From assembly GCA_004563195.1 (NCBI GenBank), contig SFTJ01000045.1, positions 1 to 29,408 of the forward strand: DNA of 29,408 nucleotides, given 5' to 3'. This stretch comes from a bacterium. Its GTDB lineage: Bacteria > Bacteroidota > Bacteroidia > Bacteroidales > Muribaculaceae. Position numbers and translations under genes: made by a program. Shown in pieces: positions 15,743 through 24,491 of the stretch (its first letter is position 1; each line of letters begins with the position of its first letter). Below the pieces are notes generated by a model. It saw nothing but the letters and a program-made list of their open reading frames with translations. It did not search any database and was not told the DNA's origin.

Positions 15743-16306
15743 ATGGCAAGCAAAAGAGAACCGACTCCTTCCCTACGAATGCGAAAAATCGTCCTTGTTA
15801 TTTGCGAGGGCGAAACTGAGGTTAGGTATCTAAATCTTTTAAAATCGTGGTATAAGTCACCTATCCGAATTGTTTCTCACATAGAAGGAACACAGATTAC
15901 CCACTCGTTGGTTGATAAACGCACAAAGGAACTTAAAATATCACAATGGGACAAGGTTAACGCATTCTTGATGTATGATATGGATGTGCAAGCCATTAAT
16001 GAAAAATTGAAGAAGTGCAAAGCGGGAATGCTGCTGAGTAATCCTTGTTTTGAAATTTGGTTATTGCTACATGCAAAAGATCAAAAAGTTTCCATTGAAA
16101 CAGATGCACTTATCAAAGAATTAAAGAAAAGTGCTCCTGTTTGGAAGAATTATTCGAAGTCACCTTTCACCGAAACTCAAAAGACCTTCTTGAACAATAA
16201 TACAGATATTGCTGTAGCGAGAGCCAAAAAATTATGTGAGTTCCAAAACCCTTCCACCGGTATATACAAACTGATTGAAATGCTGCAAAGTGATACTCGT
16301 CTATAA
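15743..16306 (+). CDS. RloB/AbiLii-family effector-like protein
   Basis: This 187-residue protein matches RloB (PF13707 type). Near the N-terminus VICEGETEVRYL (19-30) holds the conserved EGxTE. MYDMDVQ (77-83) has the acidic DxD pair. SNPCFEIWLLLH (99-110) is the family hallmark. These acidic residues form a TOPRIM-like metal site in related proteins, so a nuclease activity on DNA or tRNA is plausible but not shown here. The gene follows the ATPase by 2 bp and is the last of the two-gene unit. Length is slightly short for the family (about 200) with all motifs present, so it is probably intact. Confidence 0.85.
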   Translation: MASKREPTPSLRMRKIVLVICEGETEVRYLNLLKSWYKSPIRIVSHIEGTQITHSLVDKRTKELKISQWDKVNAFLMYDMDVQAINEKLKKCKAGMLLSNPCFEIWLLLHAKDQKVSIETDALIKELKKSAPVWKNYSKSPFTETQKTFLNNNTDIAVARAKKLCEFQNPSTGIYKLIEMLQSDTRL

Positions 16307-16432
16307 CAAAAGCCACCATCATCTTGTTACAGATAACCATGCGCATAGCCTCGGAGAGGTGATAATCAACCGCTTCACAGCTTTCGCCGCAAATTAAGCC
16401 GTGAACTCTGTGTAAAATACACACTGTCGGCA

Positions 16433-16558
16433 AAAATGATTAGTTTTTTGCCCATGGTTGTTTGTTTTGTAACAAAAGCAAAAAAAGGCTGACTCCTGCA
16501 ATAGGTGCCAGCCCTGATTTTTTCTGCCCGGCTCAAAAAAGTTTTATCGGACAGCAAT
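16433..16558 (-). mobile_element. Small dispersed element, copy C (truncated, about 126 bp)
   Basis: In the minus orientation it starts with the terminus ATTGCTGTCCGATAAAAC (plus strand 16541-16558), followed by the same GAGCCGGGCAGA block, hairpin (16487-16513) and ATGGGCAAAA as copy A. Homology stops just after the ATG region at about 16433, so the rest and the second terminus are missing. It occupies the centre of the gap 16307-16721, where I see no gene. A 108-codon minus frame (16375-16701) across it is judged accidental. Confidence 0.6.
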
Positions 16559-16721
16559 AAAATGTTATCACAAAGTGCTGTTTGAAGGTGCTTGGATAGG
16601 GTGGAATTATTGTCAAATGGGTAAAAAATCGTCAAAATATGCATTATGGGGCCATTAGAATTGGTCACCCCGCACATTTTTCGTAATTTTACAATTATCA
16701 AAAAAATTACACAAGCTTCTT

Positions 16722-17024
16722 ATGCGTAGACTCTATTTACTTATCTTGATTATAACACTTGCACTCCGTGTTTCAGGCGGTGGCATACGACATATAACCA
16801 TGCGCGACGGATTATCGAGCCGTCAGGTTTACGAACTCGAAGGCGACGGCGATGGTTTTGTGTGGATGTATACCAACTCGGGGCTCGAGCGATATGACGG
16901 CTACCGTTTCAAACATTATCAGCTTGTGCAACGCGAAGAAAAAATCGACCACATCACCTCAGCCACCACTATGCAACGAGGTGCCGACGGTTCGCTGTGG
17001 ATTTCGTCACTCCCAATATATTAA
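16722..17024 (+). pseudogene. Hybrid two-component system regulator, N-terminal remnant
   Basis: The frame begins with a signal peptide-like stretch (MRRLYLLILIITLALRVSGG). It continues with IRHITMRDGLSSRQVY, DGDGFVWMYTNSGLERYDGYRFKHY and GADGSLWIS, the first Reg_prop propeller blades of Bacteroidales hybrid two-component regulators. Those proteins are about 1300 residues long with a propeller, Y_Y_Y, kinase, receiver and AraC-type domains. Here translation stops after 100 residues and a GH3 gene begins 31 bp later. Everything from the second blade on has been lost, so it cannot sense or signal. It probably marks a deletion between a regulator and its target hydrolase. Confidence 0.8.
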
Positions 17025-17055
17025 TGCCATAAAACTCAATAAATAAATATCTGCT

Positions 17056-19302
17056 ATGAACCTACGAAACATTATCATGGCGTGGGTGCTTCTTGGCACC
17101 CTATGCTTAACGGCACAAAACGTGCCCACCTATCTCGACGGCTCCAAGTCGGTGGAACAACGCGTGCAAGATGCCTTGTCGCGAATGACTGTAGCCGAAA
17201 AAATAGCCATCATACATGCTCAGAGCAAATTCAGCGCCCCCGGTGTGCCGCGATTGGGGATACCCGGAATTTGGTGCACCGACGGCCCTCATGGCATTCG
17301 CCCTGATGTTCTTTGGGACGAATGGGATCAAGCAGGCGCCACCAACGACTCGTGCGTGGCTTTCCCTGCCCTGACCTGCCTCGCTGCCACTTGGAATCCC
17401 GATATGGCGTTGCTCTATGGCAAATCGATAGGCGAAGAAGCTCGTTATCGCAACAAAAACGTGCTCTTGGGCCCCGGCGTAAACATCTACCGTTCGCCGC
17501 TCTGTGGCAGAAATTTCGAATATATGGGCGAAGACCCATTGCTCACCTCCACTATGGTGGTGCCTTATGTGCAAGGTGTGCAGCAAAACGGCGTGGCGGC
17601 TTGTGTTAAGCACTATGCGCTCAACAATCAGGAGGTGGCACGCGACCGCATAAATGTGCTCGTCGACGACCGCACTCTTCACGAAATATACTTGCCGGGC
17701 TTCAAAGCTGCCATCACCGAAGGCAAGGCATGGGCCATTATGCCGGGCTACAACAAATATAACGGCGACCACGCTTGCGAAAACTCGGTGCTGCTGCTCG
17801 ATATTCTCAAAGGCGACTGGGCTTTCGATGGTGTTGCCATTAGCGACTGGGGTGCCGTACACAACACTATGAAAGTGGCTTCAAACGGCCTCGATATGGA
17901 ATTCGGATCGTGGACCAACGGTCTAAACTGGGGCACAAGCAATGCCTACGACGATTATTTCCTCGCAAAGCCTTACGAAAAACTTATTTTGGAAGGCAAA
18001 TTGCCTATGAAAGACCTCGACGACAAGGCCGCCAGAGTGCTTCGCTTGATAATGCGCACCGAGATGAATCGCAATCGCCCTTATGGCTCACTTAATAGCC
18101 CGGAACACTACGCAGCAGCCCGCCGAATAGCAGGCGAAGGCATAGTGCTGCTGAAAAACGATAAAAAACTGCTGCCCATAGCCCCCGATGTTCGCAAAAT
18201 TCTCGTAGTGGGCGAAAATGCCATTAAGATGATGACCGTGGGCGGTGGCTCATCGTCGCTAAAGGTTCAACGCGAGACTCTGCCTCTCGACGGATTGCGC
18301 GCCAAGGCTGCCAATCGCGGCATTGAGGTGGCTTATGAGCGCGGATATGTGGGCGACGTTACCGGCGAATACAACGGCGTCACCACGGGTCAGAACCTCA
18401 ACGATAACCGTTCGGCCGACCGCTTGATAGCCGATGCCGTAGAAGCCGCCAAGCAAGCCGACATGGTGATTTTCATTGGCGGACTCAATAAATCGGAGCA
18501 TCAAGACAGCGAAGGCACCGACCGCGAAGATTTTGCCCTACCCTACAATCAAAATCGAGTAATCGAAGCACTTGTAGAAGCCAATAGCAACACGGTGGTA
18601 GTAGCCCTCACCGGCAACGCCTACGCCATGCCGTGGCTCGACAAAGTGCCCGCCGTGTTACAGGGCTGGTATATAGGTTCGGAAGCCGGCAATGCCATAG
18701 CCGATGTGATTTTCGGCGACGTAAATCCATCGGGAAAACTGCCGTTTACCTTCGCCAAATCGCTTGCCGATTATGCGCCACACGCAGCTGCCGATAGTTT
18801 GATGTATCCTGGTGTTGACGGCAATGTGGTGTATAAAGAAGGCCTCAATATAGGCTATCGCTACACCGACAAACTCCGTGCCGATAGAGTGAACTTTGCA
18901 TTCGGCCACGGCCTCAGCTACACCGAGTTCAGTCTCGGAAAACCTGTGGCATCGGCACGCCAATTCAACGGACAAGGCACAATAGAAGTGACTGTTGCCG
19001 TAACCAACATCGGCGACCGCTCAGGTGCCGAAGTGGTGCAAGCCTACGTTAGCGATGCGAAATGCAGCGTAGAGCGTCCGATTAAAGAACTCAAAGCATT
19101 CCAAAAAGTGACTGTAGCCCCCGGGCAGACGCAAAATGCCACTCTCAGTTTTGACCGGCGCGCTTTTGCGTTCTACAACCCCACCACCAAACTATGGACT
19201 ATAGAGCCCGGCAAATTCGAAATACTCATAGGTACAGCCTCCAACCGCATAACCGCAAAAATACCTATTGAAGTAAAAGAAGAAATAACCTGGAAAGATT
19301 AA
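17056..19302 (+). CDS. Secreted GH3 beta-glucosidase-type hydrolase
   Basis: This 748-residue enzyme has a signal peptide ending near CLTAQ (about residue 21). The GH3 N-domain contains CTDGPHGIR (74-82), KHYALNNQE (185-193) and the nucleophile Asp264 in ISDWGAVHN. The alpha/beta sandwich C-domain has EGIVLLKND and VVGENA, with the GGxN..E..D..D acid/base-region segment (FIGGLNKSEHQDSEGTDRED). A fibronectin type III-like domain closes the protein (EVVQAYV to FEILIG). It removes terminal beta-linked glucose, or a similar sugar, from oligosaccharides in the periplasm. It lies 31 bp after the stop of the HTCS remnant and may have been its target. Its own promoter is not clear. Full length, apparently intact. 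Confidence 0.92.
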   Translation: MNLRNIIMAWVLLGTLCLTAQNVPTYLDGSKSVEQRVQDALSRMTVAEKIAIIHAQSKFSAPGVPRLGIPGIWCTDGPHGIRPDVLWDEWDQAGATNDSCVAFPALTCLAATWNPDMALLYGKSIGEEARYRNKNVLLGPGVNIYRSPLCGRNFEYMGEDPLLTSTMVVPYVQGVQQNGVAACVKHYALNNQEVARDRINVLVDDRTLHEIYLPGFKAAITEGKAWAIMPGYNKYNGDHACENSVLLLDILKGDWAFDGVAISDWGAVHNTMKVASNGLDMEFGSWTNGLNWGTSNAYDDYFLAKPYEKLILEGKLPMKDLDDKAARVLRLIMRTEMNRNRPYGSLNSPEHYAAARRIAGEGIVLLKNDKKLLPIAPDVRKILVVGENAIKMMTVGGGSSSLKVQRETLPLDGLRAKAANRGIEVAYERGYVGDVTGEYNGVTTGQNLNDNRSADRLIADAVEAAKQADMVIFIGGLNKSEHQDSEGTDREDFALPYNQNRVIEALVEANSNTVVVALTGNAYAMPWLDKVPAVLQGWYIGSEAGNAIADVIFGDVNPSGKLPFTFAKSLADYAPHAAADSLMYPGVDGNVVYKEGLNIGYRYTDKLRADRVNFAFGHGLSYTEFSLGKPVASARQFNGQGTIEVTVAVTNIGDRSGAEVVQAYVSDAKCSVERPIKELKAFQKVTVAPGQTQNATLSFDRRAFAFYNPTTKLWTIEPGKFEILIGTASNRITAKIPIEVKEEITWKD

Positions 19303-19316
19303 AGACAATTATACCG

Positions 19317-19370
19317 CGCCTCGCACATTGTTGCCAACAAAACACAAAAAATCAGGCACTGTGCGAGGCG
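19317..19370 (+). terminator. Hairpin after the GH3 gene
   Basis: CGCCTCGCACA (19317-19327) pairs with TGTGCGAGGCG (19360-19370). The loop is long (32 nt) and there is no clear T-run, so it is a weak terminator call. Confidence 0.5.
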
Positions 19371-19456
19371 TAATTATGTATATACGCTTCCTATTTCAAG
19401 AAAACGAAACACACAAGGAGCGATGATAAAAAAGCAATTCCTCTGCAAAACCATAA

Positions 19457-19792
19457 AAAACGGCGAATCAGTTAAATAACAGGCTATGGAGGTATCTGCC
19501 GGCATCCGAACTCGACCTCTCGGAGGTGGTTCTCGAAGCCGGACAAACCATTCGCTTCACATTCACTCACCACGAGGCTCCTCAGACGTTCTGCCTCTGC
19601 GATGGTTGGTGGGGTGCTCCATTTATCCGCGACGGCGGTGAAAGCCCCAACAACATAACTCTCGCTGCCAATGAGGACTTCTTGGAATTTGAAATGTCGG
19701 AAGGTATGGTTGCCACGATGACCGGCACCGAAACCGCCTTGATTATTGGTGGTGACATCACTATCACCAAGATTCAGATAAAGACGTTCTGA
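19457..19792 (+). pseudogene. 5'-truncated C-terminal fragment of a surface protein
   Basis: The frame is open from 19457 to 19792 but has no ATG; a GTG at 19526 is the only listed start. Reading upstream of it gives WRYLPASELDLSEVVLEAG in the same frame, so translation would have begun further upstream in an intact gene. The remaining residues (GQTIRFTFTH, FCLCDGWWGAPF, EFEMSEGM, ITITKIQIKTF) look like the last beta-sandwich domain of Bacteroidales secreted or glycan-binding proteins. This is a domain-level impression only. The upstream part is missing, and a stop lies just before 19457. A terminator that would belong to it follows at 19804. Confidence 0.6.
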
Positions 19793-19803
19793 TAATAATA
19801 CGG

Positions 19804-19851
19804 ATGGTCTCAAACAAAGTGGCTCGGCTGCTTGGTTTGAGGCCATTTTTT
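19804..19851 (+). terminator. Terminator after the truncated surface-protein fragment
   Basis: ATGGTCTCAAAC (19804-19815) pairs with GTTTGAGGCCAT (19835-19846) with one G-T pair and a run of six T at 19846-19851. Confidence 0.8.
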
Positions 19852-19854
19852 GCT

Positions 19855-19861
19855 TATTTTG
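19855..19861 (+). promoter_or_regulatory. -7-like box of the ThuA-domain gene
   Basis: TATTTTG is one base short of TAnnTTTG and lies 25 bp before the ATG at 19887, directly after the preceding terminator. No good -33 box is seen. Confidence 0.35.
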
Positions 19862-19886
19862 TAAAACGAAACTAAGATTATAAGTT

Positions 19887-20705
19887 ATGAAAATATTAAA
19901 ATACCTTCGCACCATGGTGGCGATGATTTTGCTACTTGGTATGAGCTCTCTTTCGGCTCAAAACAGTGATTATCCGGGCAATTACGCCAAAGCTCCTCGC
20001 TTCAAAGCTTTGCTTTGCTATAGCGAGACTGCCGAACCCGCCCATGTGGAGTTCGGACACCAAGCCGTAGATTTCTTTAAGGACCTTACTGTGGGCAACG
20101 GCTTTATTCTCGATGTTGCCACCGACTTTTCGGGCTACGACTACCAAAAACTTGCCGACTACGATGTGGTGATAGCCATCAACACTGCTCCGAGCTCGAA
20201 AAGCGAACGCGAGGCATTTGAAAAATATATGGAAAACGGTGGCGGTTGGATGGGATTTCATGCTGCCGGATACAACGATGCGAGCACCAAATGGCCTTGG
20301 TTCAACCAATTTCTCGGATGCGGCACTTTCTTGTGCAACAACTGGCCGCCTCAGCCTGCGCTTCTCGATGTGAATCTCACTAACCACCCTGTAACCAAGA
20401 ACCTACCCGTGAGTTTCGTGGCTCCCAAGAACGAATGGTATATGTGGAACGAGCCCGCCGACAAGCGCGACAATGTGGATGTGCTGCTCTCTCTTTCGCC
20501 AAAAAATTATCCAATTGGACTAAAAGACGTAGTGAGCCACGGCGAATGGCCGGTGGTGTGGACCAACCGCAACTATCGCATGATTTACCTCAATTTCGGC
20601 CACGGCGACCGCGAATTTAGCGATGCCACACAAAATCTGCTTATCATCAATGCCTTGCGCTGGATTGTAAGTCGCTCGCCCAAAGGCGACACATTCAAAC
20701 GCTGA
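19887..20705 (+). CDS. Secreted ThuA-domain protein
   Basis: This 272-residue protein has a signal peptide ending near SLSAQ (about residue 25). Nearly all the rest is a ThuA (trehalose-utilisation-type) flavodoxin-like domain: FKALLCYSETAEPAHVE, YDVVIAINTAPSSKSEREAFEKYMENGGGWMGFHAAG, HPVTKNLP, EWYMWNEP, WPVVWTNR, and MIYLNFGHG near the end. The family is found beside sugar hydrolases and dehydrogenases and resembles glutamine amidotransferases, but no catalytic role is proven. It stands alone between two terminators, downstream of the GH3 region, so a role in processing an uncommon sugar or glycoside is plausible. Confidence 0.85.
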   Translation: MKILKYLRTMVAMILLLGMSSLSAQNSDYPGNYAKAPRFKALLCYSETAEPAHVEFGHQAVDFFKDLTVGNGFILDVATDFSGYDYQKLADYDVVIAINTAPSSKSEREAFEKYMENGGGWMGFHAAGYNDASTKWPWFNQFLGCGTFLCNNWPPQPALLDVNLTNHPVTKNLPVSFVAPKNEWYMWNEPADKRDNVDVLLSLSPKNYPIGLKDVVSHGEWPVVWTNRNYRMIYLNFGHGDREFSDATQNLLIINALRWIVSRSPKGDTFKR

Positions 20706-20822
20706 CAACACCCTCCCCACCCGGCTCAATTATTAGTGCACAAAACGGGCTTAAACAGAAGTTTTTTTGTAGCCTACTGTTTTTCTATTATTATCGATTT
20801 TTTCAGTAAGCAATAAAATAAG

Positions 20823-20854
20823 CGGCAATAAGGATATCCTTGTTGCCGTTTTTT
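20823..20854 (+). terminator. Terminator after the ThuA-domain gene
   Basis: A near-perfect palindrome from CGGCAA (20823) to TTGCCG (20848), with AAGGATATCCTT at its centre, is followed by six T (20849-20854). Confidence 0.85.
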
Positions 20855-20979
20855 CTTTCTAAGTAATATGGTCTCAATATCTCTAATGGTTGAGCCTATT
20901 ATGGAAGATAGTTTAGAGTCATATTGCTATATGATTAAATAATATTCCTATCAAGAGAGAGAGTTTCTCAATTTTTTGC

Positions 20980-20987
20980 TATTTTTG
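20980..20987 (+). promoter_or_regulatory. -7 box of the amylase gene, giving a long leader
   Basis: TATTTTTG matches TAnnTTTG and is the best box in the 20706-21206 gap. It would give a leader of about 210 nt before the amylase ATG at 21207. No clean -33 box is present. Confidence 0.45.
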
Positions 20988-21020
20988 CTACGTCTGTTGG
21001 ATTTAATACATATTCTGATT

Positions 21021-21137
21021 TGCAGCACTAAGATAGGTAGAAAATCTAACATGAAAAATTTATGGGCTGCTCGGCTTTGCCGTTTGCCACAAGCAAGAAC
21101 TTTTTTGTTGTTCAAATAGTTAAACTAAAGTGCTGCA
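21021..21137 (+). promoter_or_regulatory. Structured leader of the amylase mRNA with a 22-codon frame
   Basis: TGCAGCACT (21021-21029) can pair with AGTGCTGCA (21129-21137), enclosing about 100 nt. Within it, an ATG at 21051 opens a 22-codon frame ending at a TAG at 21119, and CGGC-TTT-GCCG forms a small hairpin at its centre. A control role (attenuation or RNA stability) is possible but unproven. No named riboswitch is recognised. Confidence 0.4.
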
Positions 21138-21206
21138 GAAAATAAGGATTAATATAAAACCTAAGAAATACCTATATATTACATGAACAAAAAACATATT
21201 TAACAC

Positions 21207-24200
21207 ATGAAAAAGGCTTACCGATTGTTACTAAGTGCATTGCTGGTCACATCAGCACTTATTTCAAATGCTGCGACTTTTATCGGGAATCGTACGGATT
21301 TCCGCGACGAGACAATCTATTTTGCCATGACCACTCGATTCTACGATGGCGACCCGACAAACAACACCTACTGCTGGGACGGAGTGCTTAATGTGAACGA
21401 CCCTGAATGGCGCGGCGACTTCAAAGGTCTCATCGACAAGTTGGACTACATCAAGGCTCTCGGTTTTACTGCCGTATGGATTACGCCTATCGTTGAAAAC
21501 GCTTCCGGGTTTGACTATCATGGCTACCATGCTATGGACTTTTCGAAAATCGACCACCGATACGTTGGGAAATCCGACTCTGATGCCGATGCCGACGTGG
21601 CATTCCAATCACTTATCGACGAGGTGCATAAACGCGACATGAAAATTATACTTGATGTTGTGCTGCAACACACCGGTAACTTTGGTGAAGGTAATCTTTG
21701 CAAGATGTTTGAAAAGGACTATTCTATCGACCTTGGAGACATTAGTTGCATGAAAGTGGTACCTAAGAGTGAAGGCGGTATGCTTCCGGAGAACTATGCC
21801 TCCATGAAGCCGGCAGAGCAGTACGGCTCACGCTTGGCACTTATGAAGAATACTGATTTCCAAAACCATGATATTCACAACTATTGGCATCACAAGGCGT
21901 GGTTCGACTGGGACGACCCGTCGCGCTGGTGGGGACAGATAGCAGGCGACTGCGTTGATCTTAACACAGAACATCCCGGAGTAAGCTCCTACATCGTGGA
22001 TTGCTACTCACGTTTTATCAAGATGGGCGTTGATGGCTTCCGCATTGACACCGCAGGACATATTCCGCGTATTTCATTCAACAACAATTTCTTGCCGCAA
22101 TTCCAAGAAGCAGCCGAATCGGCAGAAGCAAAGGCAAAACGTGGCGGCAGCCCATTCTTCATGTTCGGTGAAGTTTGCGCTCGCTCGATGGAGGTGATTT
22201 ATCGCGGCAACAACTACAACTGCTCGCCTTGCTATTACACATGGAAGGAGCAAAACGACTATCCGTGGGACTATGATCCTGCTTCATGGGACGATGTGGA
22301 AGCTATCCCTACACCCACCGAAGGCTCACATGACTATGAGACCGTTAGCGGACACACCAACTGGCAATCAGCACTCCGCCAAGGAGAAGATGATCTTGGA
22401 CATTCAGATGATATCATCCGACGCAGCAACAACGCTCTGCTCAATGGCAACGATTACCATACTCCCGACCACTCCGATTTCTCCGGAATGAGCGTCATCG
22501 ACTTTGCCATGCACTGGAATTTCAACTCGGCTTCAGGTGCTTTTGGCGTGCATAGTCAAGACTATCTTTACAACGACGCCACCTACAATGTGGTTTATGT
22601 AGATTCGCACGACTATGCCCCCGACAGCAATTACCGCTTCAATAAGGATCAGGCTACATGGGCCGAAAACCTCTCGCTCATGTTCACTTTCCGTGGTATC
22701 CCATGCATTTTTTATGGCTCTGAAGTGGAATTCCAAAAAGGAAAAGATATCGACAAAGGTACTATTTTAGCGCTCAAGGAAACCGGTCGTGCTTATTTTG
22801 GCGGTTATATTGAAGGAAACGTGAATGTTACCGACTTTGCAGAATACAGCGATGCTACAGGAAACATATCGTCAACGCTAACTTATCCTTTGGCACGCCA
22901 CATTCAGCGCCTCAACAAGATACGTGCGGCAGTGCCGGCTCTGCGCAAGGGCCAATATTCTACAGAAGGTTGCTCGGGCAATCTTTCTTTCAAGCGTCGC
23001 TACAAAGATGGCGATGTTGATTCATACGCACTTGTTACAATCTCCGGAAACTCCACTTTCACAAATATCCTGAACGGAACATACGTGGATGCCGTTACAG
23101 GCGATATGAAACATGTGACAGACAATACTCTTACGGCAGAATGTTCCGGAAAGGGAAATATGCGCGTATATGTACTTGAAGGGCCGGGCAAGATAGGTGA
23201 AGACGGCAAATACCTGTATGATAATGTTTCCGTAGATCAACCTTGGGCTGCATGGCCCGACGAGACTATGCCCGACGAAACGTGGACAAAAAGACCGGGA
23301 ACAGGCGGAAGTGGTAATCGCGAAGAACCGGAAATCGCAACCGAGCCTACCCTGAAAGCCGGAGAGCAAGCCATATTCCTCTATCATGAATCATGGAACA
23401 ATGCTACTGCATGGATTTGGCAATCTTCAAATAACTACACCGGTGGCACATGGCCGGGCGAAAAGCTACAGTATCTCGGCAATAATATGTATAAGTGGAC
23501 TTACACAGGCACCGGCGTAATTCCCGAAGGAGCAAGCATCATATTCAGCAATAACGGCAACGAACAGTCGCCCGGCAACAACGAAGGCGGCTATAACTAC
23601 GTAAACGGCGGAGTATATAAAATCGGCTCGTCGCGCGACCCATACGATGTGATTAGTGCAACCGGACCATACGTGAGCATTTCACCACAAGGTGGCAAAT
23701 TTGTAGGCACCAAAGATGTTACTGTTACATCTGCCAACGCCACTTCTGCTTGGTACAAGGTAGGCAACAGCTCAGAAGTGCCGTTCACCGATACCGCTAC
23801 ATTCACCATAGGTGCTGACATGAACGTAGGTGAAACGGTTACAGTAAGCTGGAATGCAACCGACGGAACAGACGCAACAACCGGTTCGGTAGAATTTACA
23901 AAAGTTGAAAGCCTAACCACAGAATGGCATATCTTCTTCGACAACTCCAACTCAAATTGGGCAAATGTAAACTGCTACATCTATGGCAGCAACGAATGCC
24001 ACCAAATCACAGGACCATGGCCGGGTAGCGCTATGACTTTCAATGGTAAATACTACGAATATGTGGTAGAAACAGAAGGTGCTCTTGATGAATGCAACAT
24101 AATATTCAATAATGGTTCAGGTTTGCAAACCGGTGATAACGTAAAGGTTCGCAACTACGGCATTTACAATAACTCCGGTGATACAGGCCTAACGGGTATT

Positions 24201-24341
24201 AACAATATCTCGACAGATAACGCGAGTGTTGATACTGAATACTTCAACCTCCAAGGCATACGCATAATGCAGCCCACCACCTCCGGAATTTACATTATCA
24301 AGAAAGGAAATAACGTAAGCAAGGTTTATATTCGCAAATAA
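21207..24341 (+). CDS. Secreted multidomain GH13 alpha-amylase
   Basis: This 1044-residue secreted enzyme cuts alpha-1,4 bonds in starch-like glucans. The signal peptide ends near SNA (residue 22). The GH13 barrel (about 31-560) has DVVLQHTG (150-157), GFRIDTAGH with the nucleophile Asp281, FMFGEVC with the acid/base Glu322, and YVDSHD with Asp469. A short beta-sandwich follows. Next come a starch-binding-like module (about 715-800, WNNATAWIWQ..., TWPGEKL), a Fn3/CHB_HEX-like domain (about 815-890) and a second starch-binding-like module (about 895-985, WANVNCYIYG, TGPWPGSAM). The last 45 residues (YFNLQGIRI, GIYIIKKG, SKVYIRK) resemble the secretion/sorting tails of Bacteroidetes extracellular proteins. 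No SusC/SusD genes are adjacent. It is preceded by a long leader and ends at a strong terminator. Confidence 0.92.
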   Translation: MKKAYRLLLSALLVTSALISNAATFIGNRTDFRDETIYFAMTTRFYDGDPTNNTYCWDGVLNVNDPEWRGDFKGLIDKLDYIKALGFTAVWITPIVENASGFDYHGYHAMDFSKIDHRYVGKSDSDADADVAFQSLIDEVHKRDMKIILDVVLQHTGNFGEGNLCKMFEKDYSIDLGDISCMKVVPKSEGGMLPENYASMKPAEQYGSRLALMKNTDFQNHDIHNYWHHKAWFDWDDPSRWWGQIAGDCVDLNTEHPGVSSYIVDCYSRFIKMGVDGFRIDTAGHIPRISFNNNFLPQFQEAAESAEAKAKRGGSPFFMFGEVCARSMEVIYRGNNYNCSPCYYTWKEQNDYPWDYDPASWDDVEAIPTPTEGSHDYETVSGHTNWQSALRQGEDDLGHSDDIIRRSNNALLNGNDYHTPDHSDFSGMSVIDFAMHWNFNSASGAFGVHSQDYLYNDATYNVVYVDSHDYAPDSNYRFNKDQATWAENLSLMFTFRGIPCIFYGSEVEFQKGKDIDKGTILALKETGRAYFGGYIEGNVNVTDFAEYSDATGNISSTLTYPLARHIQRLNKIRAAVPALRKGQYSTEGCSGNLSFKRRYKDGDVDSYALVTISGNSTFTNILNGTYVDAVTGDMKHVTDNTLTAECSGKGNMRVYVLEGPGKIGEDGKYLYDNVSVDQPWAAWPDETMPDETWTKRPGTGGSGNREEPEIATEPTLKAGEQAIFLYHESWNNATAWIWQSSNNYTGGTWPGEKLQYLGNNMYKWTYTGTGVIPEGASIIFSNNGNEQSPGNNEGGYNYVNGGVYKIGSSRDPYDVISATGPYVSISPQGGKFVGTKDVTVTSANATSAWYKVGNSSEVPFTDTATFTIGADMNVGETVTVSWNATDGTDATTGSVEFTKVESLTTEWHIFFDNSNSNWANVNCYIYGSNECHQITGPWPGSAMTFNGKYYEYVVETEGALDECNIIFNNGSGLQTGDNVKVRNYGIYNNSGDTGLTGINNISTDNASVDTEYFNLQGIRIMQPTTSGIYIIKKGNNVSKVYIRK

Positions 24342-24390
24342 GCCATAGCTTTCCACAAAATAACACTTTCCCACAATACATCAATTATCA

Positions 24391-24426
24391 CGCGGGCGTG
24401 TCAAAATAATTGACACGCCCGCGTTT
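24391..24426 (+). terminator. Terminator after the amylase gene
   Basis: A perfect 14-bp stem, CGCGGGCGTGTCAA (24391-24404) with TTGACACGCCCGCG (24410-24423), has an AATAA loop and TTT after it. Confidence 0.88.
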
Positions 24427-24491
24427 CCTATTCAGAAAATAATTGTTATTATCAGAGGCAAATTATTACGGTTCATCCGAAATATGGAATG

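Noticed and set aside
16375..16701. 108-codon minus-strand gene
   Set aside because: Most of it is element copy C. The matching stretch in copy A lies in an otherwise antisense frame. No start or family support.
21051..21119. A functional leader peptide gene
   Set aside because: The 22-codon frame has no clear ribosome site and no run of codons for one amino acid, so it is listed only as part of the leader.
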